Below are positions 22,441-33,880 of a stretch of DNA of 64,000 nt, in pieces. Below the pieces are notes generated by a model. It searched no databases and was not told where the DNA came from. It saw only the letters and a program-made list of their open reading frames with translations. Within the stretch, counting starts at the first letter, position 1. Every line of letters begins with the position of its first letter. Source of the stretch: Diphasiastrum complanatum (taxonomy: Eukaryota > Streptophyta > Lycopodiopsida > Lycopodiales > Lycopodiaceae); the NCBI GenBank assembly GCA_029204225.1, contig CM055111.1, positions 578,453 to 642,452 on the forward strand, read 5' to 3'. The position numbers and the translations under genes are program-made.

Positions 22441-23137
22441 TTGTAGTGTTCATTGCAGCAAGGCTTAGTATTCAATAGTTCAAACGGTTTGATAGTTGTC
22501 ATTGTCTAATGTGTCAAATGGTTCACTAGTTCAAATTGTTTGAAGTTGTCGAATACTTTGAGATTGTCGGATAGTTCGAGATTGTCGAAAAAGGGTCATT
22601 GAGTTCACCATTTCCAGCACGACATACCACCCTTTGGTCTAGGTGGACAAAACTTTTTCATTGAACTCATCAATGAAAAGAGAACAACATTTGATTGTGT
22701 GTGGGGCGATGGCAAGGTTCCATCAAGCCAATCACGATAATTTAAGGGATACCAATTTGTTTGAGAGCAACCTTGATTACGTTGGAATCATACAACCGAT
22801 ATTAGAAGTTGACTATATATCTTTTTGTTCGATGTTAAATGGTTTCAAATAGTATATCGAAGGCTACTACCCTCATTTTGAGACGTATGTGCAACACTGA
22901 TTTCAATTGATGTAATACTACAATTCTGTTATAAATAAATATCTTTTAGGCATCATTCCAAACATTTTAATGCACAAATGTCACTTACCAAGCTTTCGCT
23001 TATTTTCACATTTCTTATTCAGTTCATACTACTACAGATTGAATTCACGATATTTGTTTGTTCTATTTAGTTTTGTATATTTCTCATTATTCCACATAAG
23101 TAACTAACTGAATAGCCATGGCTATCTATAATGCCCT
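22441..23137. other. no gene recognised
   Basis: It includes a short run of gttcaa/ttgtcga words at 22470-22590 and a 69-codon ORF at 22643-22852 with no recognised family. Nothing else is supported. Confidence 0.5.
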
Positions 23138-23214
23138 GCATCTCAAGAGAAGGAAATGTATATGAATACAAGTAGTGCACTTGTATTCATATACATTTCA
23201 TTCTCTTGAGATGC
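23138..23214. repeat. 36-bp arm inverted repeat (hairpin)
   Basis: Arms 23138-23173 and 23179-23214 are complementary at 35 of 36 positions, with a 5-base loop (agtgc). The left arm begins gcatctcaagagaagg and ends gaatacaagt. Transcription would give a near-perfect stem with one mismatch. It could be a small foldback element or a small-RNA precursor; no flanking direct repeat is obvious. Confidence 0.9.
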
Positions 23215-24172
23215 ACCATGGCAATTTCCTTTGGCTACATGTTTTAAAATGTAGGTTGATGAGGCAATATGATGTAGCTCAATCATTTGCTACTTAATAT
23301 TTTATACATAATGACATATATGGCAACAATAGTTGAAGCATCATATCAATTGTTCTATAGACTATTTTTTTGTTATTTTGCATATTTCAATAGAGCTTTG
23401 ATGTGCAATCTAGTAGAGGTATTGATGTGAACCATGTAGCTAGTATTATATCAAAACATATATAAGATTGTAACCTCAACTATATAAAAAGACAAACTTA
23501 ACTACTAGGTTGAGTTGCATCACCTCAACAATAGTACATACACATTTGAAACTACCCACCTGAAACATGAAAACATCATGACGCCTAGTGGGATGACAAG
23601 ACTTCTCTCCACATTATTCTTTGCATGAGATTTTAGATGTGAAACTATATGTTTCTTCATTTTACAAATGAAAGAAAAATGAGACATGCAAAAGCAAATA
23701 TTTTAGTACATTTCATGCATTTGATCTTGTTGGAACGAGCATTTGGTTACTAGTCACAAATTTAGTGGCTTATACAAGCCATTGCTTGCTCAAAATAATT
23801 GCTTACTCAAACTAATCATTTAGTGTGATAGTCATGATAATGGGCTTCTGCATTACAATTCTATATATTAATCTCCAAGATACAAATAGAACTTTAAAAC
23901 ATAAACATCAATTCTTAAATTTTATTGACATACAAACACCGTCAAGTTACTCATTTGATGTTTTATGTTGATGCAGCAATGTGTTCCAAGCATAGTAGAC
24001 TAGTTGGGCCACTTTCACGATGTTGTGTGTTTCACAATGACATAGTTGGTGGTATGTAGCTAGTAATTTACTTTTGATATAAATGAGAATGCCTACAAAG
24101 ACAATTGAAATTGAATGCATCTACCCTACAAACTACTTATTTGCTGCCTTGAAATTGCTCTTTCCTATATCA
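23215..24172. other. no gene recognised
   Basis: AT-rich intergenic DNA; no ORF above 60 codons and no repeat that I recognise. Confidence 0.5.
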
Positions 24173-24176
24173 ATAT

Positions 24177-24216
<40 letters not shown>
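24173..24216. repeat. (AT)n microsatellite with TACA units
   Basis: Tatatacatacatacat is followed by about 17 AT units. A second short AT tract lies near 24640-24675. Confidence 0.95.
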
Positions 24217-24659
24217 CATGACCTTCCTTACCACTGAATAAACTAGAGTGAGCTTCAATGAACCGAGGCTAAGCAATCTAGGTAAGGCAAACTTGGCATA
24301 TGTAGATGTAGATGCATTGCATCTTTGCAACAACACAAGAGCAAAAGAACATAGCAATACGACTAGGATTCACACCCTTACCTCTTGTGCATATGTTGAA
24401 CTTTGCAATGGCCCCAACAAGGAAACACCTAACCCCAAATGTACAAACATGTGCAACTATTCCTCTTGGAAAGAAGTACATGAACCCACTACCTCCATAC
24501 ACACAAAAACAAAAACATGAAATTGATAAAAGTATACGAAGAGTCTTGTCACATGTCAAGTTTATAGTTGACACATTGACAGGAAGAATGACAAAAAACA
24601 GTAACAAAATAAACTCAAGAGTCACCCTGCCATTATGCATATATATATATTGACTATTA

Positions 24660-24870
24660 TTATATATATAATACGTAGAAGGAGAAACGATCGAGGAGGA
24701 TGGCGATGGCGCATGTGGATTGTGGAGAGAGGATGAAAGATGGAGGTAGCAAGTAGGAAGGAAGACGAACAGGCATCGATAGTGGCCATGATGATGAGGC
24801 TGCAGTCACGCATTCTGAAGATTGTACGACCCGGACCGCAGCCCAATAAAGAGAAAACTGTATAAATAAC
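24660..24870 (-). other. possible promoter and first exon, minus strand
   Basis: On the minus strand a TATTTATA box (24870-24861) lies about 72 bp upstream of an ATG at 24789. That ATG opens a frame beginning MATIDACSSSFLLATS, rich in Ser/Thr/Ala and then Arg/His (RHRHPPRSFLLL), which resembles a chloroplast transit peptide. A weak GT donor (acGTATTA) follows. The surrounding 24.66-25.21 kb is clearly GC-richer than its neighbours. No mature-protein domain follows, and two other minus-strand frames (24622-25083 and 24660-25199) overlap it. This is a suggestion only: an orphaned gene 5' end, or chance. Confidence 0.25.
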
Positions 24871-26569
24871 AAGGCGCAGCGGCAGTAGCAGCTGATTATC
24901 TTCTCCTCGACTGTAATAAACGAGCTTTTTTCCTTTAGATTCCTTGCACCTAGGCTTGCAACAGGTGGATGCAGTGGTGTGAGAGGAAACATAGCAGCGG
25001 GCCAGCGGCCAGCCGGCTGTCCGGCTTTGTTTAAGAAAGGCTTGTCCTCCGATGATCCATGTCGCTGCGAATTCCTTCTCCATAACACAAGTACTGGGAC
25101 ACTGCGTGGTCTACATGTACGCTTGTTGTTATACTGAAAGTACGCCAGCGGCACCCTTGTCAAGGGACTGGGGGAGGCGGTGGGAACCGGGGTTATCATA
25201 TCGCGGATGGGTCATCATCACAAACTAGTCAGGCGTGATGCATGCATTTAGTCGGTCCCAACGCTTTTGCCGAGTTCTTTTTTTATACCACAGTCCCTGA
25301 CTCCCTCAGTGCTTTATCCTCCAATATTGTTTTTCTTTTCCAAGGCCTTGCAATATGCAATTACTTCTTCATAAGTAGAGCATAACAAAGTGTTCTCTTT
25401 GAGAACGCGTGCCCATTTGTTGGATCCACATACACCTTACATGTTATGATAGATTATACATACGCTGTCAGTTTCATGCTTCAAGCCTGAAGAGACTGCT
25501 GTGTTGTTTATGCTCGGATAAAATCTATTCAGCATTCAATTATTATTATTCTACAAAATCAATGCAATGCAAGCCAGAGGGCTTGGAAAGAGGGAATACT
25601 TGCAAGCTTCCGGACGTGTAATGACATATTTGTCGATAGACTAGTCATGATTTTACACCATATTCTGGTCATTCTTGCACTACTTTTGAGTGTTGGCCAT
25701 GAAATTCAAAATGCCTAATCTTGACACGTATTGAATGACAGCCAAACTTGACGACTACAATCTAGGTACTTTGTCTTTTACGAAATCTTTTAATCTGTAA
25801 AGCGTATTCAGCATTTTCGTCAACCCATTATCCAAGTCAAAAAATGCAATAAAACAACAATTGGTTACTCCAGAGTCCACAGTCGACGTCTCCTTTCTCA
25901 CTCCACAATTGGTCACTACACAATCGTCATGTCTCCTTTCTCACCTTGAGCTTTCAATTTCTTTGCAGCATCTTTGGTCATATAATTGTTTAAACTTTAA
26001 AGTGCAATTTATACCACATTACAGAATTTAAGCATCTCATTGCAGGTTTGAGTTTAAGAAAACTTCATTAAATTTTACTAAAAAGCTTGAACCTAATATA
26101 TACAAGTATATATAGTATCTGTATGAAAAATGGGGATATGTCCACCACACCTTGCATGCATGCCACTAAACATTACATCAAGTTTATAACTCCGTATAGA
26201 AAAGCTCAGCATTAAGAAAAATAAGCAAGTAACTAAGAAAGATGCCATGGACACTCTTAGGGCCTCAATAACAATGTGAAAATTTGAGCAAACATTGCTA
26301 CCAATAGTCTCTTGATTGTTCTTTGTATTGTTGCCAAATGAGCGCTCATATATTTGCCCAACGATAGATTGTAGACAAAAATTAACACTACTATTCTACA
26401 TTGTTATCAAAACTCTTTTATATGTTCTTTGTGTTGTTGTCAAGTGAGCTCTCATACATATTTGCACAATAGTAGATGGTAGATTGATGTTAATGTTGGA
26501 TTTATCTCCTCTACTCTCCTAAATCCTATTTTGATCTGCCTCCATTCATGCTGCATTTTTACTCATGTT
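24871..26569. other. no gene recognised
   Basis: 24.87-25.21 kb is the rest of the GC-richer island with long but unassigned minus-strand ORFs. 25.2-26.57 kb is AT-rich intergenic sequence with one short unassigned ORF at 25409-25621. Confidence 0.45.
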
Positions 26570-26770
26570 GTCGCACAGTATGCATATTTACATGTAAAAT
26601 AAGATAGGCGAAAAACTCGACTGTCTGCATAAATACAAGTAAATTTCCACAGTCGAAAAAGGTGAAAAACATGACACTGTGTTTTTTACACGTGATTTGT
26701 GACAGGCGAAAAAGACGACACTACCGAATTTGCCCTAGGAAAAGCGAAGGCACCCTGTAAATCAAATTCT
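26570..26770. repeat. GACACTG/GGCGAAAAA subterminal-type repeat
   Basis: Recurring words are ggtgaaaaacatgacactg, tgacaggcgaaaaagacgac and tttacatgta. The same words occur in the opposite orientation at 44.14-44.6 kb. Both copies lie beside truncated copies of the same transposase-24-like gene. Confidence 0.65.
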
Positions 26771-27515
26771 AAGGCATTTTGTCAGAGTATCGCATTTTTT
26801 CGCATCTTCAAAAATGTTCATTTCAGCAAAGGCTGACGTCGCGGCCTTTTCACGCTCATCCCATGCAACCTGGTAAGAGGGATTACAATGCGATGGAGTC
26901 CCCATAGGAGAAATGAAGTCTTGGGCAGTGGGTGCCGAAGAGAAAAAAATGTGAGGAGTGAGTATGGGGGTGTCGGGATACTCAAGTATGACAGATGCAG
27001 GAGTCGTAGTATCATGTGCCATATGTGTGCTACTTCTTGAGTTAGTGTTTCTTGAAGTAAGGAATCCATATGATGAGGCCTACTAGAGGGATGTGCTGGA
27101 CTCGAGGCTGCATGAGACACGACATTATCGTCACCACCTCCACAATAGGAGCTGCTGTTGAGGCGGCTCCTCCTACGATCTCTCTTCTCCCGAAAATGCC
27201 AGGAAGAGGCACTGGCATTATCATGCGGGGAGGAGGGGCTCCTACCGAAGAGAGCCTTGTGGGAAGCAAAAACACCTTGGTCGGACGGTTGTGGAGACTG
27301 GATCTCCTTAGAGCAAGAGGAGGTTGATCGGTAGTCGACCATCCTACTAGAACTTCGTGCCTCCCATCGAGCCTGCATTCTCTCCATGAATCTGTTTGCC
27401 CGCGAGAGTGGCATCCCATCATGTAACTGAGGACCTCATCGTCACTCATAGAGGAATAATGAGACGACCCACGACTGCAACCATATCTCTGACTGGGAGA
27501 TGTGTCATAAGACAT
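26762..27515 (-). pseudogene. truncated copy of the transposase-24-like gene
   Basis: Starting at the minus-strand ATG 27515 it reads MSYDTSPSQRYGCSRGSS and SSMSDDEVLSYM, matching the 19602 copy. After a frameshift near 27400 it continues with ARWEARSSSRM, IQSPQPSDQGV and REKRDRRRSRLNSSSYCGGG. In the last frame (27022-26762) it reads TPASVILEYPDTP and MGTPSHCNPSYQ, again parallel to the 19.6 kb gene. After that it diverges into VAWDEREKAATSAFAEMN and the GACACTG repeat. The basic core and later exons are missing. Confidence 0.65.
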
Positions 27516-27654
27516 AATGAATAAAGTCTGGGATAATTGCTACAAGCAACCAAAGACAATTTTAGAAATTGCAACTCTATTTAATTTAGTGCAAGAAATA
27601 AGTTCAAATAAATGAGTTTAGGTCGATACCGAATTAAAAAAAAAATTACTCCAT

Positions 27655-27990
27655 CCATTAAACCCCTATCCCTTAATCATAAACCCCTTTCTCTAGATCC
27701 CTAAGCCGCCATACCCCTTATACTAAATCCAAACTCAATACCTCGAAGCCTAAATCTTAAACCATGAACCCCTTACTCCTTATCCAAAACCCTTTCTCCT
27801 AGACCCCTACCCCTAAACCTCTATCTCTTATTCCCCTAACCCAAAACCTCTTACCCCAAACTCATATATCATATTGTAAACTCCAAATTTTATATACTAC
27901 ACCCTCAACCGTACACCCTATACTAAACCTCCTACCCCTTGTCCTAGATCCCCAAAGCCCTTGGCCCTTTATCAAAAACCCAAATTTACT
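27655..27990. repeat. degenerate CCCTAAA-like tract
   Basis: The strand reads as a decayed run of plant telomere-like words: cccctaaacc, ccctaaccc, aaaccctt, aaacccct and cccttatcc, with C/A-rich bias and almost no G. Unit length is about 7-12 and strongly diverged. It is either an interstitial telomeric remnant or a C/A-rich minisatellite. Confidence 0.65.
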
Positions 27991-29190
27991 CATTATCTTG
28001 TCTGATAGCTAGGTGATTGATATATTACAGGAACCTTTGCACTAAGCAACACATCTAATCATTGAAAAAAAAAATTGTATTATAATCATCTTAAAGCAAA
28101 TCATCACAATAGCTTATGCTCTTATGGCAAAGCTAAAACACACACTGCATTAGGTTCATCGGTAATCACAATAACTTATAATTAAAGCTCTCATGGCAAA
28201 GCTAAATCACCGTTGGGTTAGGTTTACTAGTAATGAAGACTAGACTATCTTGTAGGTGGGGTGTGGTGTGCTTGGTTTCAACACCTTGTGCACTCCGCAT
28301 ACACCATCTAGGGAGTGCATCTATGGTGACGACAAGGAAATGTACCAAGGAAAGTTTGTAAATGAATAACTTGTTACTCCTTTTGTTGCATGATCCGTAT
28401 TTGAGTCCTTACGGCCTTTATTCATGGTTCTAGGTTTTTCTCTTATAGTACTTTTGTCTCGATTGATTTTTGGCATAGACATGCGCATTGTAAGCTTCTT
28501 GCTGGAAATAACATTTGAATCCATTATGCAATATACAAGTTTAATTAAAAAAACAACTATGTTGCTATAAAAAAAATGTAATTTTCAATGTACGATATGA
28601 GATTTCAAAACAAAAATAGTTTTTATGATACCAAACATCAATAAATTAATTAAAAATTACTTGATAATTTTAAAAGCTTTAGTTGATAAAGTCACTACTT
28701 TTAAGTAAAAATTTATCAATAAAAACATAGAAGAATTATTCTACAATAATTTAACTCAGTCTATCAGCTAAAGCTCTCAAAATATTCCTATCTCTCCAAT
28801 AGTTGGCTCATTAATCGATTTATCTAGGGTACAAATCTTGGAATTAAATCTCGATACTGTTTCACTATCACAATCTCAAAAAGTACAATGTCTACGTACA
28901 TCGAAACAACATATTATCTATGTAAGAGTGTTAGACTTCACAAACAGAATATAATATAATAAAAATACGTATGAAAAACCCTAGCATGTGTGTGAAAAGA
29001 GTAATAATCAGTTAGAAAAAACTTTGGCCCACGGTTCAAACAAGAAGAGAGACCTATCAAATTTTTCAAAGCAAAAAGTAACCAATAGAGAAAGAGCCTT
29101 TATAAAAAAGTTTATTACAAAGAAAGTTTGAACTTGGGATTCGATTCCTAGCATCGACCTATGAGTTCATACTAAGGAAAACATGCCTAT
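27991..29190. other. no gene recognised
   Basis: A short near-repeat (gctcttatggcaaagctaaa near 28117 and gctctcatggcaaagctaaa near 28187) is the only structure noticed. Small ORFs are unsupported. Confidence 0.5.
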
Positions 29191-29877
29191 TGTGAAAACT
29201 TGCCTATGTTGGCAAATCTAGCTATGTCAAATAATGTAAATTATGTACATAAGTGGGTCCCACACGTGTGAGGCCATGGAGGCCTGTGGGAAACATATCC
29301 TAGTGTATGTTAGATCAAGTCTAAAGAGTAGGTCAAGTCAATTTGGTAGTGATTCCTAGTTTATAGGACCTAAATCCTAGATTTGTGGAGGAAATTGACC
29401 AACTAGCCACCTACTTGGCATGACTCTAGGAATGAGGCTAGGTTGGCAAATTAGGGCAAGAAAGCCAAGTTAACTTCCTTATTACATGCTAGAAATTCAT
29501 CTAACTGTACAAAGGAAGAGGCTTTTCTATGTAGTGAGCTCTCCATAGTAAACACTCTTGAATAGTTTGGAGAGTTTATTGGCAATCTCGAGCTACTCCA
29601 CATTTGTATTGAGTTTTTATGATCCAAATGCAATCAAAGTGCTATTACTTCCATGCTCTATTTTAGGCCATACCATAGGCTGTGTTTCACATGTGTGAAC
29701 TCGAATTTTCACATTTGATCAATGCTTTATGATTGTTCTTGATTGTTAAGTGCAAAATTGCTATTCTTGATCAATTTTTGTGTCTAATTTTTGCAATAGA
29801 TTGTTTAGCAAACATCCAATCACTCTTGTGGATCTTGTGTGGATCTATTTAGGGTCCTAAAGTACTATAATTTAACA
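29191..29877 (+). repeat. 5' LTR of the outer copia element
   Basis: It begins tgtgaaaacttgcc and ends ataatttaaca directly before the primer site. It contains CACACGTGTG at 29261-29270 and CACATGTGTG near 29687. The start is inferred by similarity to the LTR start at 18157; cctat (29186-29190) would be the target duplication, with the right partner not found. Confidence 0.7.
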
Positions 29878-29889
29878 TGGTATCAGAGC
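29878..29889 (+). other. primer-binding site of the outer copia element
   Basis: TGGTATCAGAGC follows the LTR end directly, a perfect tRNA-iMet type site. Only about 150 bp of leader remain before the nested minus-strand element interrupts. Confidence 0.95.
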
Positions 29890-30025
29890 CAAGTACAAGA
29901 GATTAGTGTTTGACCAAAATACAAATCCATTTTTTGCAAGTTTTGTTGCTAGAAACTAGAATGGAAATGGCAAGTAATGTACAATTAAAGCATGGATTTT
30001 GTTCCATCTCTAAGAATGATGAATG

Positions 30026-30692
30026 TGTCAAATTTCAGAGTTTAAGGACTGAAATTGATCTACAAATGATCACAAAGAGTGATTGGTAGCTTGGGATCTT
30101 GATCTATATCAAGACTAGCTTCCAAATCTAGCTTCTACTTGACAATCTATGTGATTCCAAGCAAGAACAATAAAAAAAGATGATCCACGGCTTCACAAGT
30201 GTGAAGTACAGCTATTGTACGGACTGATAACAGAGAAATAGTTTACTTATCATTTACTAAGCATTCATCCACAAAGAAAGTGCCTAAGAGAGTCAAAAAA
30301 CAAAGATTGCTTCATAAACCAAGATTTCTCATTATTTGCTCAACAATGGATCCATCCTGGATCAAGTACCAAAGCACCATAATCTCTCTTTAAGCTGGAT
30401 CCAGCATGTGTGGGACAGCTCATTGTACTCATCCATATCCACTTTGGATAAGATCTATCAAGTTTGCCACATCATCCATTGGTGGTTTGTGTTGACCTTC
30501 TAGATTCCTACAATCTATGACCTAACTCCTATAATTTAGGAGATGTCATATTAGACTAAAATGAAAGCTAATCAAAATGAATTTGAATATTACAAGTGTC
30601 ATTTCACACGTGTGGACAAGTCCTCACACGTTTGGATCCACATAGATGTCAAAGTACATCAAAAACCATGTGAAAATTGCTTAATTCTAACA
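30026..30692 (-). repeat. 3' LTR of the nested copia element
   Basis: 667 bp, reading on the plus strand from tgtcaaatttcag to ttctaaca. One exact CACACGTGTG at 30605; a second site has decayed to CACACGTTTG. Confidence 0.96.
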
Positions 30693-30696
30693 CTCC

Positions 30697-31170
30697 TCAA
30701 TTTTTACATGATACATTTTCCCTCACAAAATGGTGAGCAATCTCTATGTGCTTGCTCCTTGCATGGAATGTGAAATTGGTTGCTAATGCTTGGCTTGATT
30801 GGTTGTCACAAAATATTGTTGGCTGCTCCTCGGCCTCCATGACTTGCAATTCCACCAAAAGCCTCTTCAACCATAGGATTTCCTTTGTTGTGGATGTTAG
30901 TGCCTTGTATTCCAATTCGGTTGAAGATAGAGAAATAGTATCTTGCCTTTTGGAAAGCCAAGACACTATGCCATTGCTAAGGAAGGTAACAAAAGCACTT
31001 GTGGATCTCCTACCCACCTTATCACTTGCAAAATCAGCATTCGAATATGCTCTTAAGGCAAGATTAGATCCATCATATGAAATGCCAAAGTTCTTGGTGG
31101 CCGAGATGTATTGGCTTAGTTTGCCTACACTATAACTTAGATCAGGTCTAGTTATAATAAGATAGATCAA
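30697..31170 (-). pseudogene. copia RNase H, C-terminally truncated
   Basis: The frame reads MIYLIITRPDLSYSVGKLSQ, AYSNADFASDKVGRR, ISLSSTELEYKAL, EILWLKRLLVEL and IFCDNQSSQALATN, then HARSKHIEIAHHFVREN, and stops at the polypurine tract. The element at 17.9 kb continues for about 50 more residues (KLIHVSS to the ADILTKALPKD motif) before its tract. That segment is deleted here. The retained acidic positions are those of the RNase H core, but the C-terminal helix region is lost. Confidence 0.9.
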
Positions 31171-31333
31171 GGAGCCTACAAGTCTCCTATATAGTGTGAT
31201 GTCCTCAAAGGCTGCTTCATCATCACATTGGAAACTTTTACATTTTGCTCCATAGGAGTTTCTACTCCTTTACAATCTTTCATTTCAAACTTTTCTAAGA
31301 TAGAGGAAGCATATTTGGATTGACAAATAAAAC

Positions 31334-31909
31334 TCAAATCCTTGCCTCTGAAACTTCTATTCCTAATATGAAATGAAGATTACCAAGATCCACCATCTTA
31401 AACTCCTTAAACAATGCTACTTTCACTTCTTGTATACCATCAAGATCATTTCCATTAAGGATAATGTCATCAACATACAAAATGAGAATGATGATTTTAC
31501 CATCATTAAATCTTAAGTACAAAGAAGGATCATAAGCACTTAAAACAAACTTAAAAGAGTTCAAGAAGGTATTCAACCTAGAGTACCAAGCTCTAGGTGC
31601 TTGCTTAAGCCCATAAAGGCTTCTTAGCAACAAACACACTTTTTCCTCTTGAGCTTCTTTGATGAAGCCCTCAGGTTGCCTCATGAAAATCTCCTCTTCC
31701 ACATATCCATTGAGAAAAGCATTAGTCACATCAAGTTGAAATAGAGGCCAATTGAAAGTAGTTGCAAGATAAATAGTCAATCTTATGGAAACTAGCTTAG
31801 CAACAGGAGCAAAAGTTTCATCAAAATCTACTCCCTTTGTTTGCAAGAACCCCTTTGCCACTACCCTTGCCTTGTGTTTTTTGATGCTCCCATCTTGATT
31901 GTACTTCAA
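31334..31909 (-). pseudogene. copia reverse transcriptase
   Basis: The 191-codon frame starts within SIKKHKARVVAKGFLQTKGV and continues [50 protein letters not shown] and the catalytic ILYVDDIILNGND, ending LHFILGIEV. It is cleaner than the 17 kb copy. A stop or shift separates it from RNase H (31171-31333), and stops near 31928 separate it from the integrase C-terminus (the segment 32074-31909 still reads EWRDVMQKEYDALMEN). Confidence 0.93.
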
Positions 31910-32073
31910 TCTATAGATCCATTTTCACTCAAGTGGCTTTCTTCCTTGAGGAAGATCCACAAGCTTCTATGTATGATTCTCCATAAGAGCATCATACTCT
32001 TTTTGCATGACATCCCTCCATTCTTGTGACTCCATAGCTTCTTCAAAACAACTTGGCTCATCAAACATAGAAG

Positions 32074-33290
32074 TTAGAAAAGTGTAAGAGGTAAGTGAAT
32101 GTATATCTTCCCTTTGTTCACCTTTGTCAACATAGGTGAGCCTTGAGTTCTTGGCCTTCCTTCTTGTAGATCTCCTTGGAGTCCTCGAATCTTGAGATGG
32201 ATCTTCAAGATCTTGATCACATGTAGGCTCCTCCTCAAACTTCCAAGATCCTTGACATAAGATGGATTAGAATCTTTCTCATTCAACTTGTAGTAGTTAC
32301 TTTCATCAAAAGTAACATCTCTACTCACTAAAATCTTCTTAGTGATTGGATTATAGACTCTATATCCCTTGCTATTTTCAGCATAACCAACAAAGATCCC
32401 TTTAATAGAAGTAGAATCATCTTTTTTTCTTGTATCTAATGCTTGAAAAACATAGCAAGTAGATTCAAAAATTCTGCCTCCAATGGGCTTACATGGCAAT
32501 CTATTACACAAATAAATTGCACAAATAATAGCCTCTTCCCAAAAGGACTTAGGTAGAGATGCATCTAACCTTAAAGCCTTAGCACACTCACATAGTGTTC
32601 TATTCATCCTCTCGACTATACCATTTTGTTGAGGACTATAAGTACATGTAAGTTCTCTCTTAATGCCATTGGATTTACAAAACTCTATCATCTTGGTGGA
32701 GATATACTCTCCACCATTATCACTTCTCAATACTTTAATTCTAGCATCAAGTTGATTTTCAACTAGAGTTTTGAGCTTAACAAAAGCTTCAAACACTTTA
32801 CTTTTGGAATCCAAAAGTTCAATCCAAGTGTATCTAGAGTAATCATCAATATAAGATACATACATAGATGCACCTCCATTAGATTCTTGAGAAAAAGAGT
32901 GCACATCACTATGAATAAGATCTAATGCTTTTGTAGATCTAGTGGAAGAGATATCAAAAGGTAGCTTGTGTGCCTTTGAGAGGCTACAAGCTTCAAACTT
33001 TTTCCACACTTTGAGAGTGTCTTTGGAAGGCTGAGAGCAAGATCCTTGGTGCATAGCATCTCCATAGATTTGAAGTTGGGGTGGCCCAACCTCTTATGCC
33101 AATGCTCCACTTGATTGAGCTCCTCCTTCACCATGTTCACACTTCCAAGAAAAACATTAGCATCAAGCTTAAACAGCCTTCCTTGATTGAATCCCTTTAC
33201 AATGCAAGTATTATTCATCATTATGGAGCAAACACCTTGCTTAAAATGGACATCTAAGCCATCATCCATCAATTGTCCTACAATTAACAA
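32074..33290 (-). pseudogene. copia pre-integrase and integrase
   Basis: Starting at 33290 the protein reads LIVGQLMDDG, GRLFKLDANV and HWHKRLGHPNFKSME; upstream bases encode VPTLTKN, the tail of the protease region. A frameshift near 33000 leads to a 326-codon frame with the complete D,D,E set: IHSDVHSF, RSDNGGEYIS and NGIVERMNRT. The C-terminal GYAENSKGYRVYNP and VSRDVTFDES motifs follow. Everything upstream of VPTLTKN (gag, knuckle, protease active site) is absent and replaced directly by leader sequence. The integrase core itself looks nearly intact. Confidence 0.93.
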
Positions 33291-33867
33291 ATTCTTAGTG
33301 AGTGTAGGAACATAGAGAGAATTTAGCTAAAATGCTACTCTCTTGAATCTCACTAGACTCAAGAAGCAAGATCTATAATGATCTTGAGCTCAAAAAGATT
33401 TGGGAAAGTGTATTCTACACAATATATTCACTTAGGACCTTGGATTTGATTTTTGGAAGTGCCAATGCCTTCCTATGGTGTTTAGAATTGGTTTTAGTTT
33501 CACTCTTGAAATAAAATACATAAGCCTCAAACTCTCTCTCAAGGATTTGTAGGTTTAATAAGATTCTAACACCATTCACTCATCAAATCTATAATGGAAA
33601 CAATGGTTTTTCATAAGCACATCACTAGTTTCACTCTACACAACTTGTTTGAAGCTCAAATATTGAGAAAATACAAAGTTTTGGTGAAAGTACAACTCCA
33701 GCAGCCTCTCACACGTGTGATAAGTACATATGAACTTTACACACTAATCTGAACCTCAACATCACAAGTAAACTATTAGAAAAGGTCGCCCTCCTTCAAA
33801 GTGAATCTAGCACCAAATATTTCACCAAAATGAAGATATTTGGATCATCAACTAAGCTCTTTGACTT

Positions 33868-33880
33868 GGCTCTGATACCA
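33868..33880 (-). other. primer-binding site of the nested copia element
   Basis: On the minus strand TGGTATCAGAGCC follows the LTR end directly. The leader to the first codons is about 580 bp and contains one more CACACGTGTG at 33710. Confidence 0.95.

Noticed and set aside
22643-22852. 69-codon ORF
   Set aside because: Too short, no start context, and no family I recognise.
24278-24653. ORFs of 113-120 codons on both strands beside the AT microsatellite
   Set aside because: They overlap each other on opposite strands and show no domain; composition follows the surrounding DNA.
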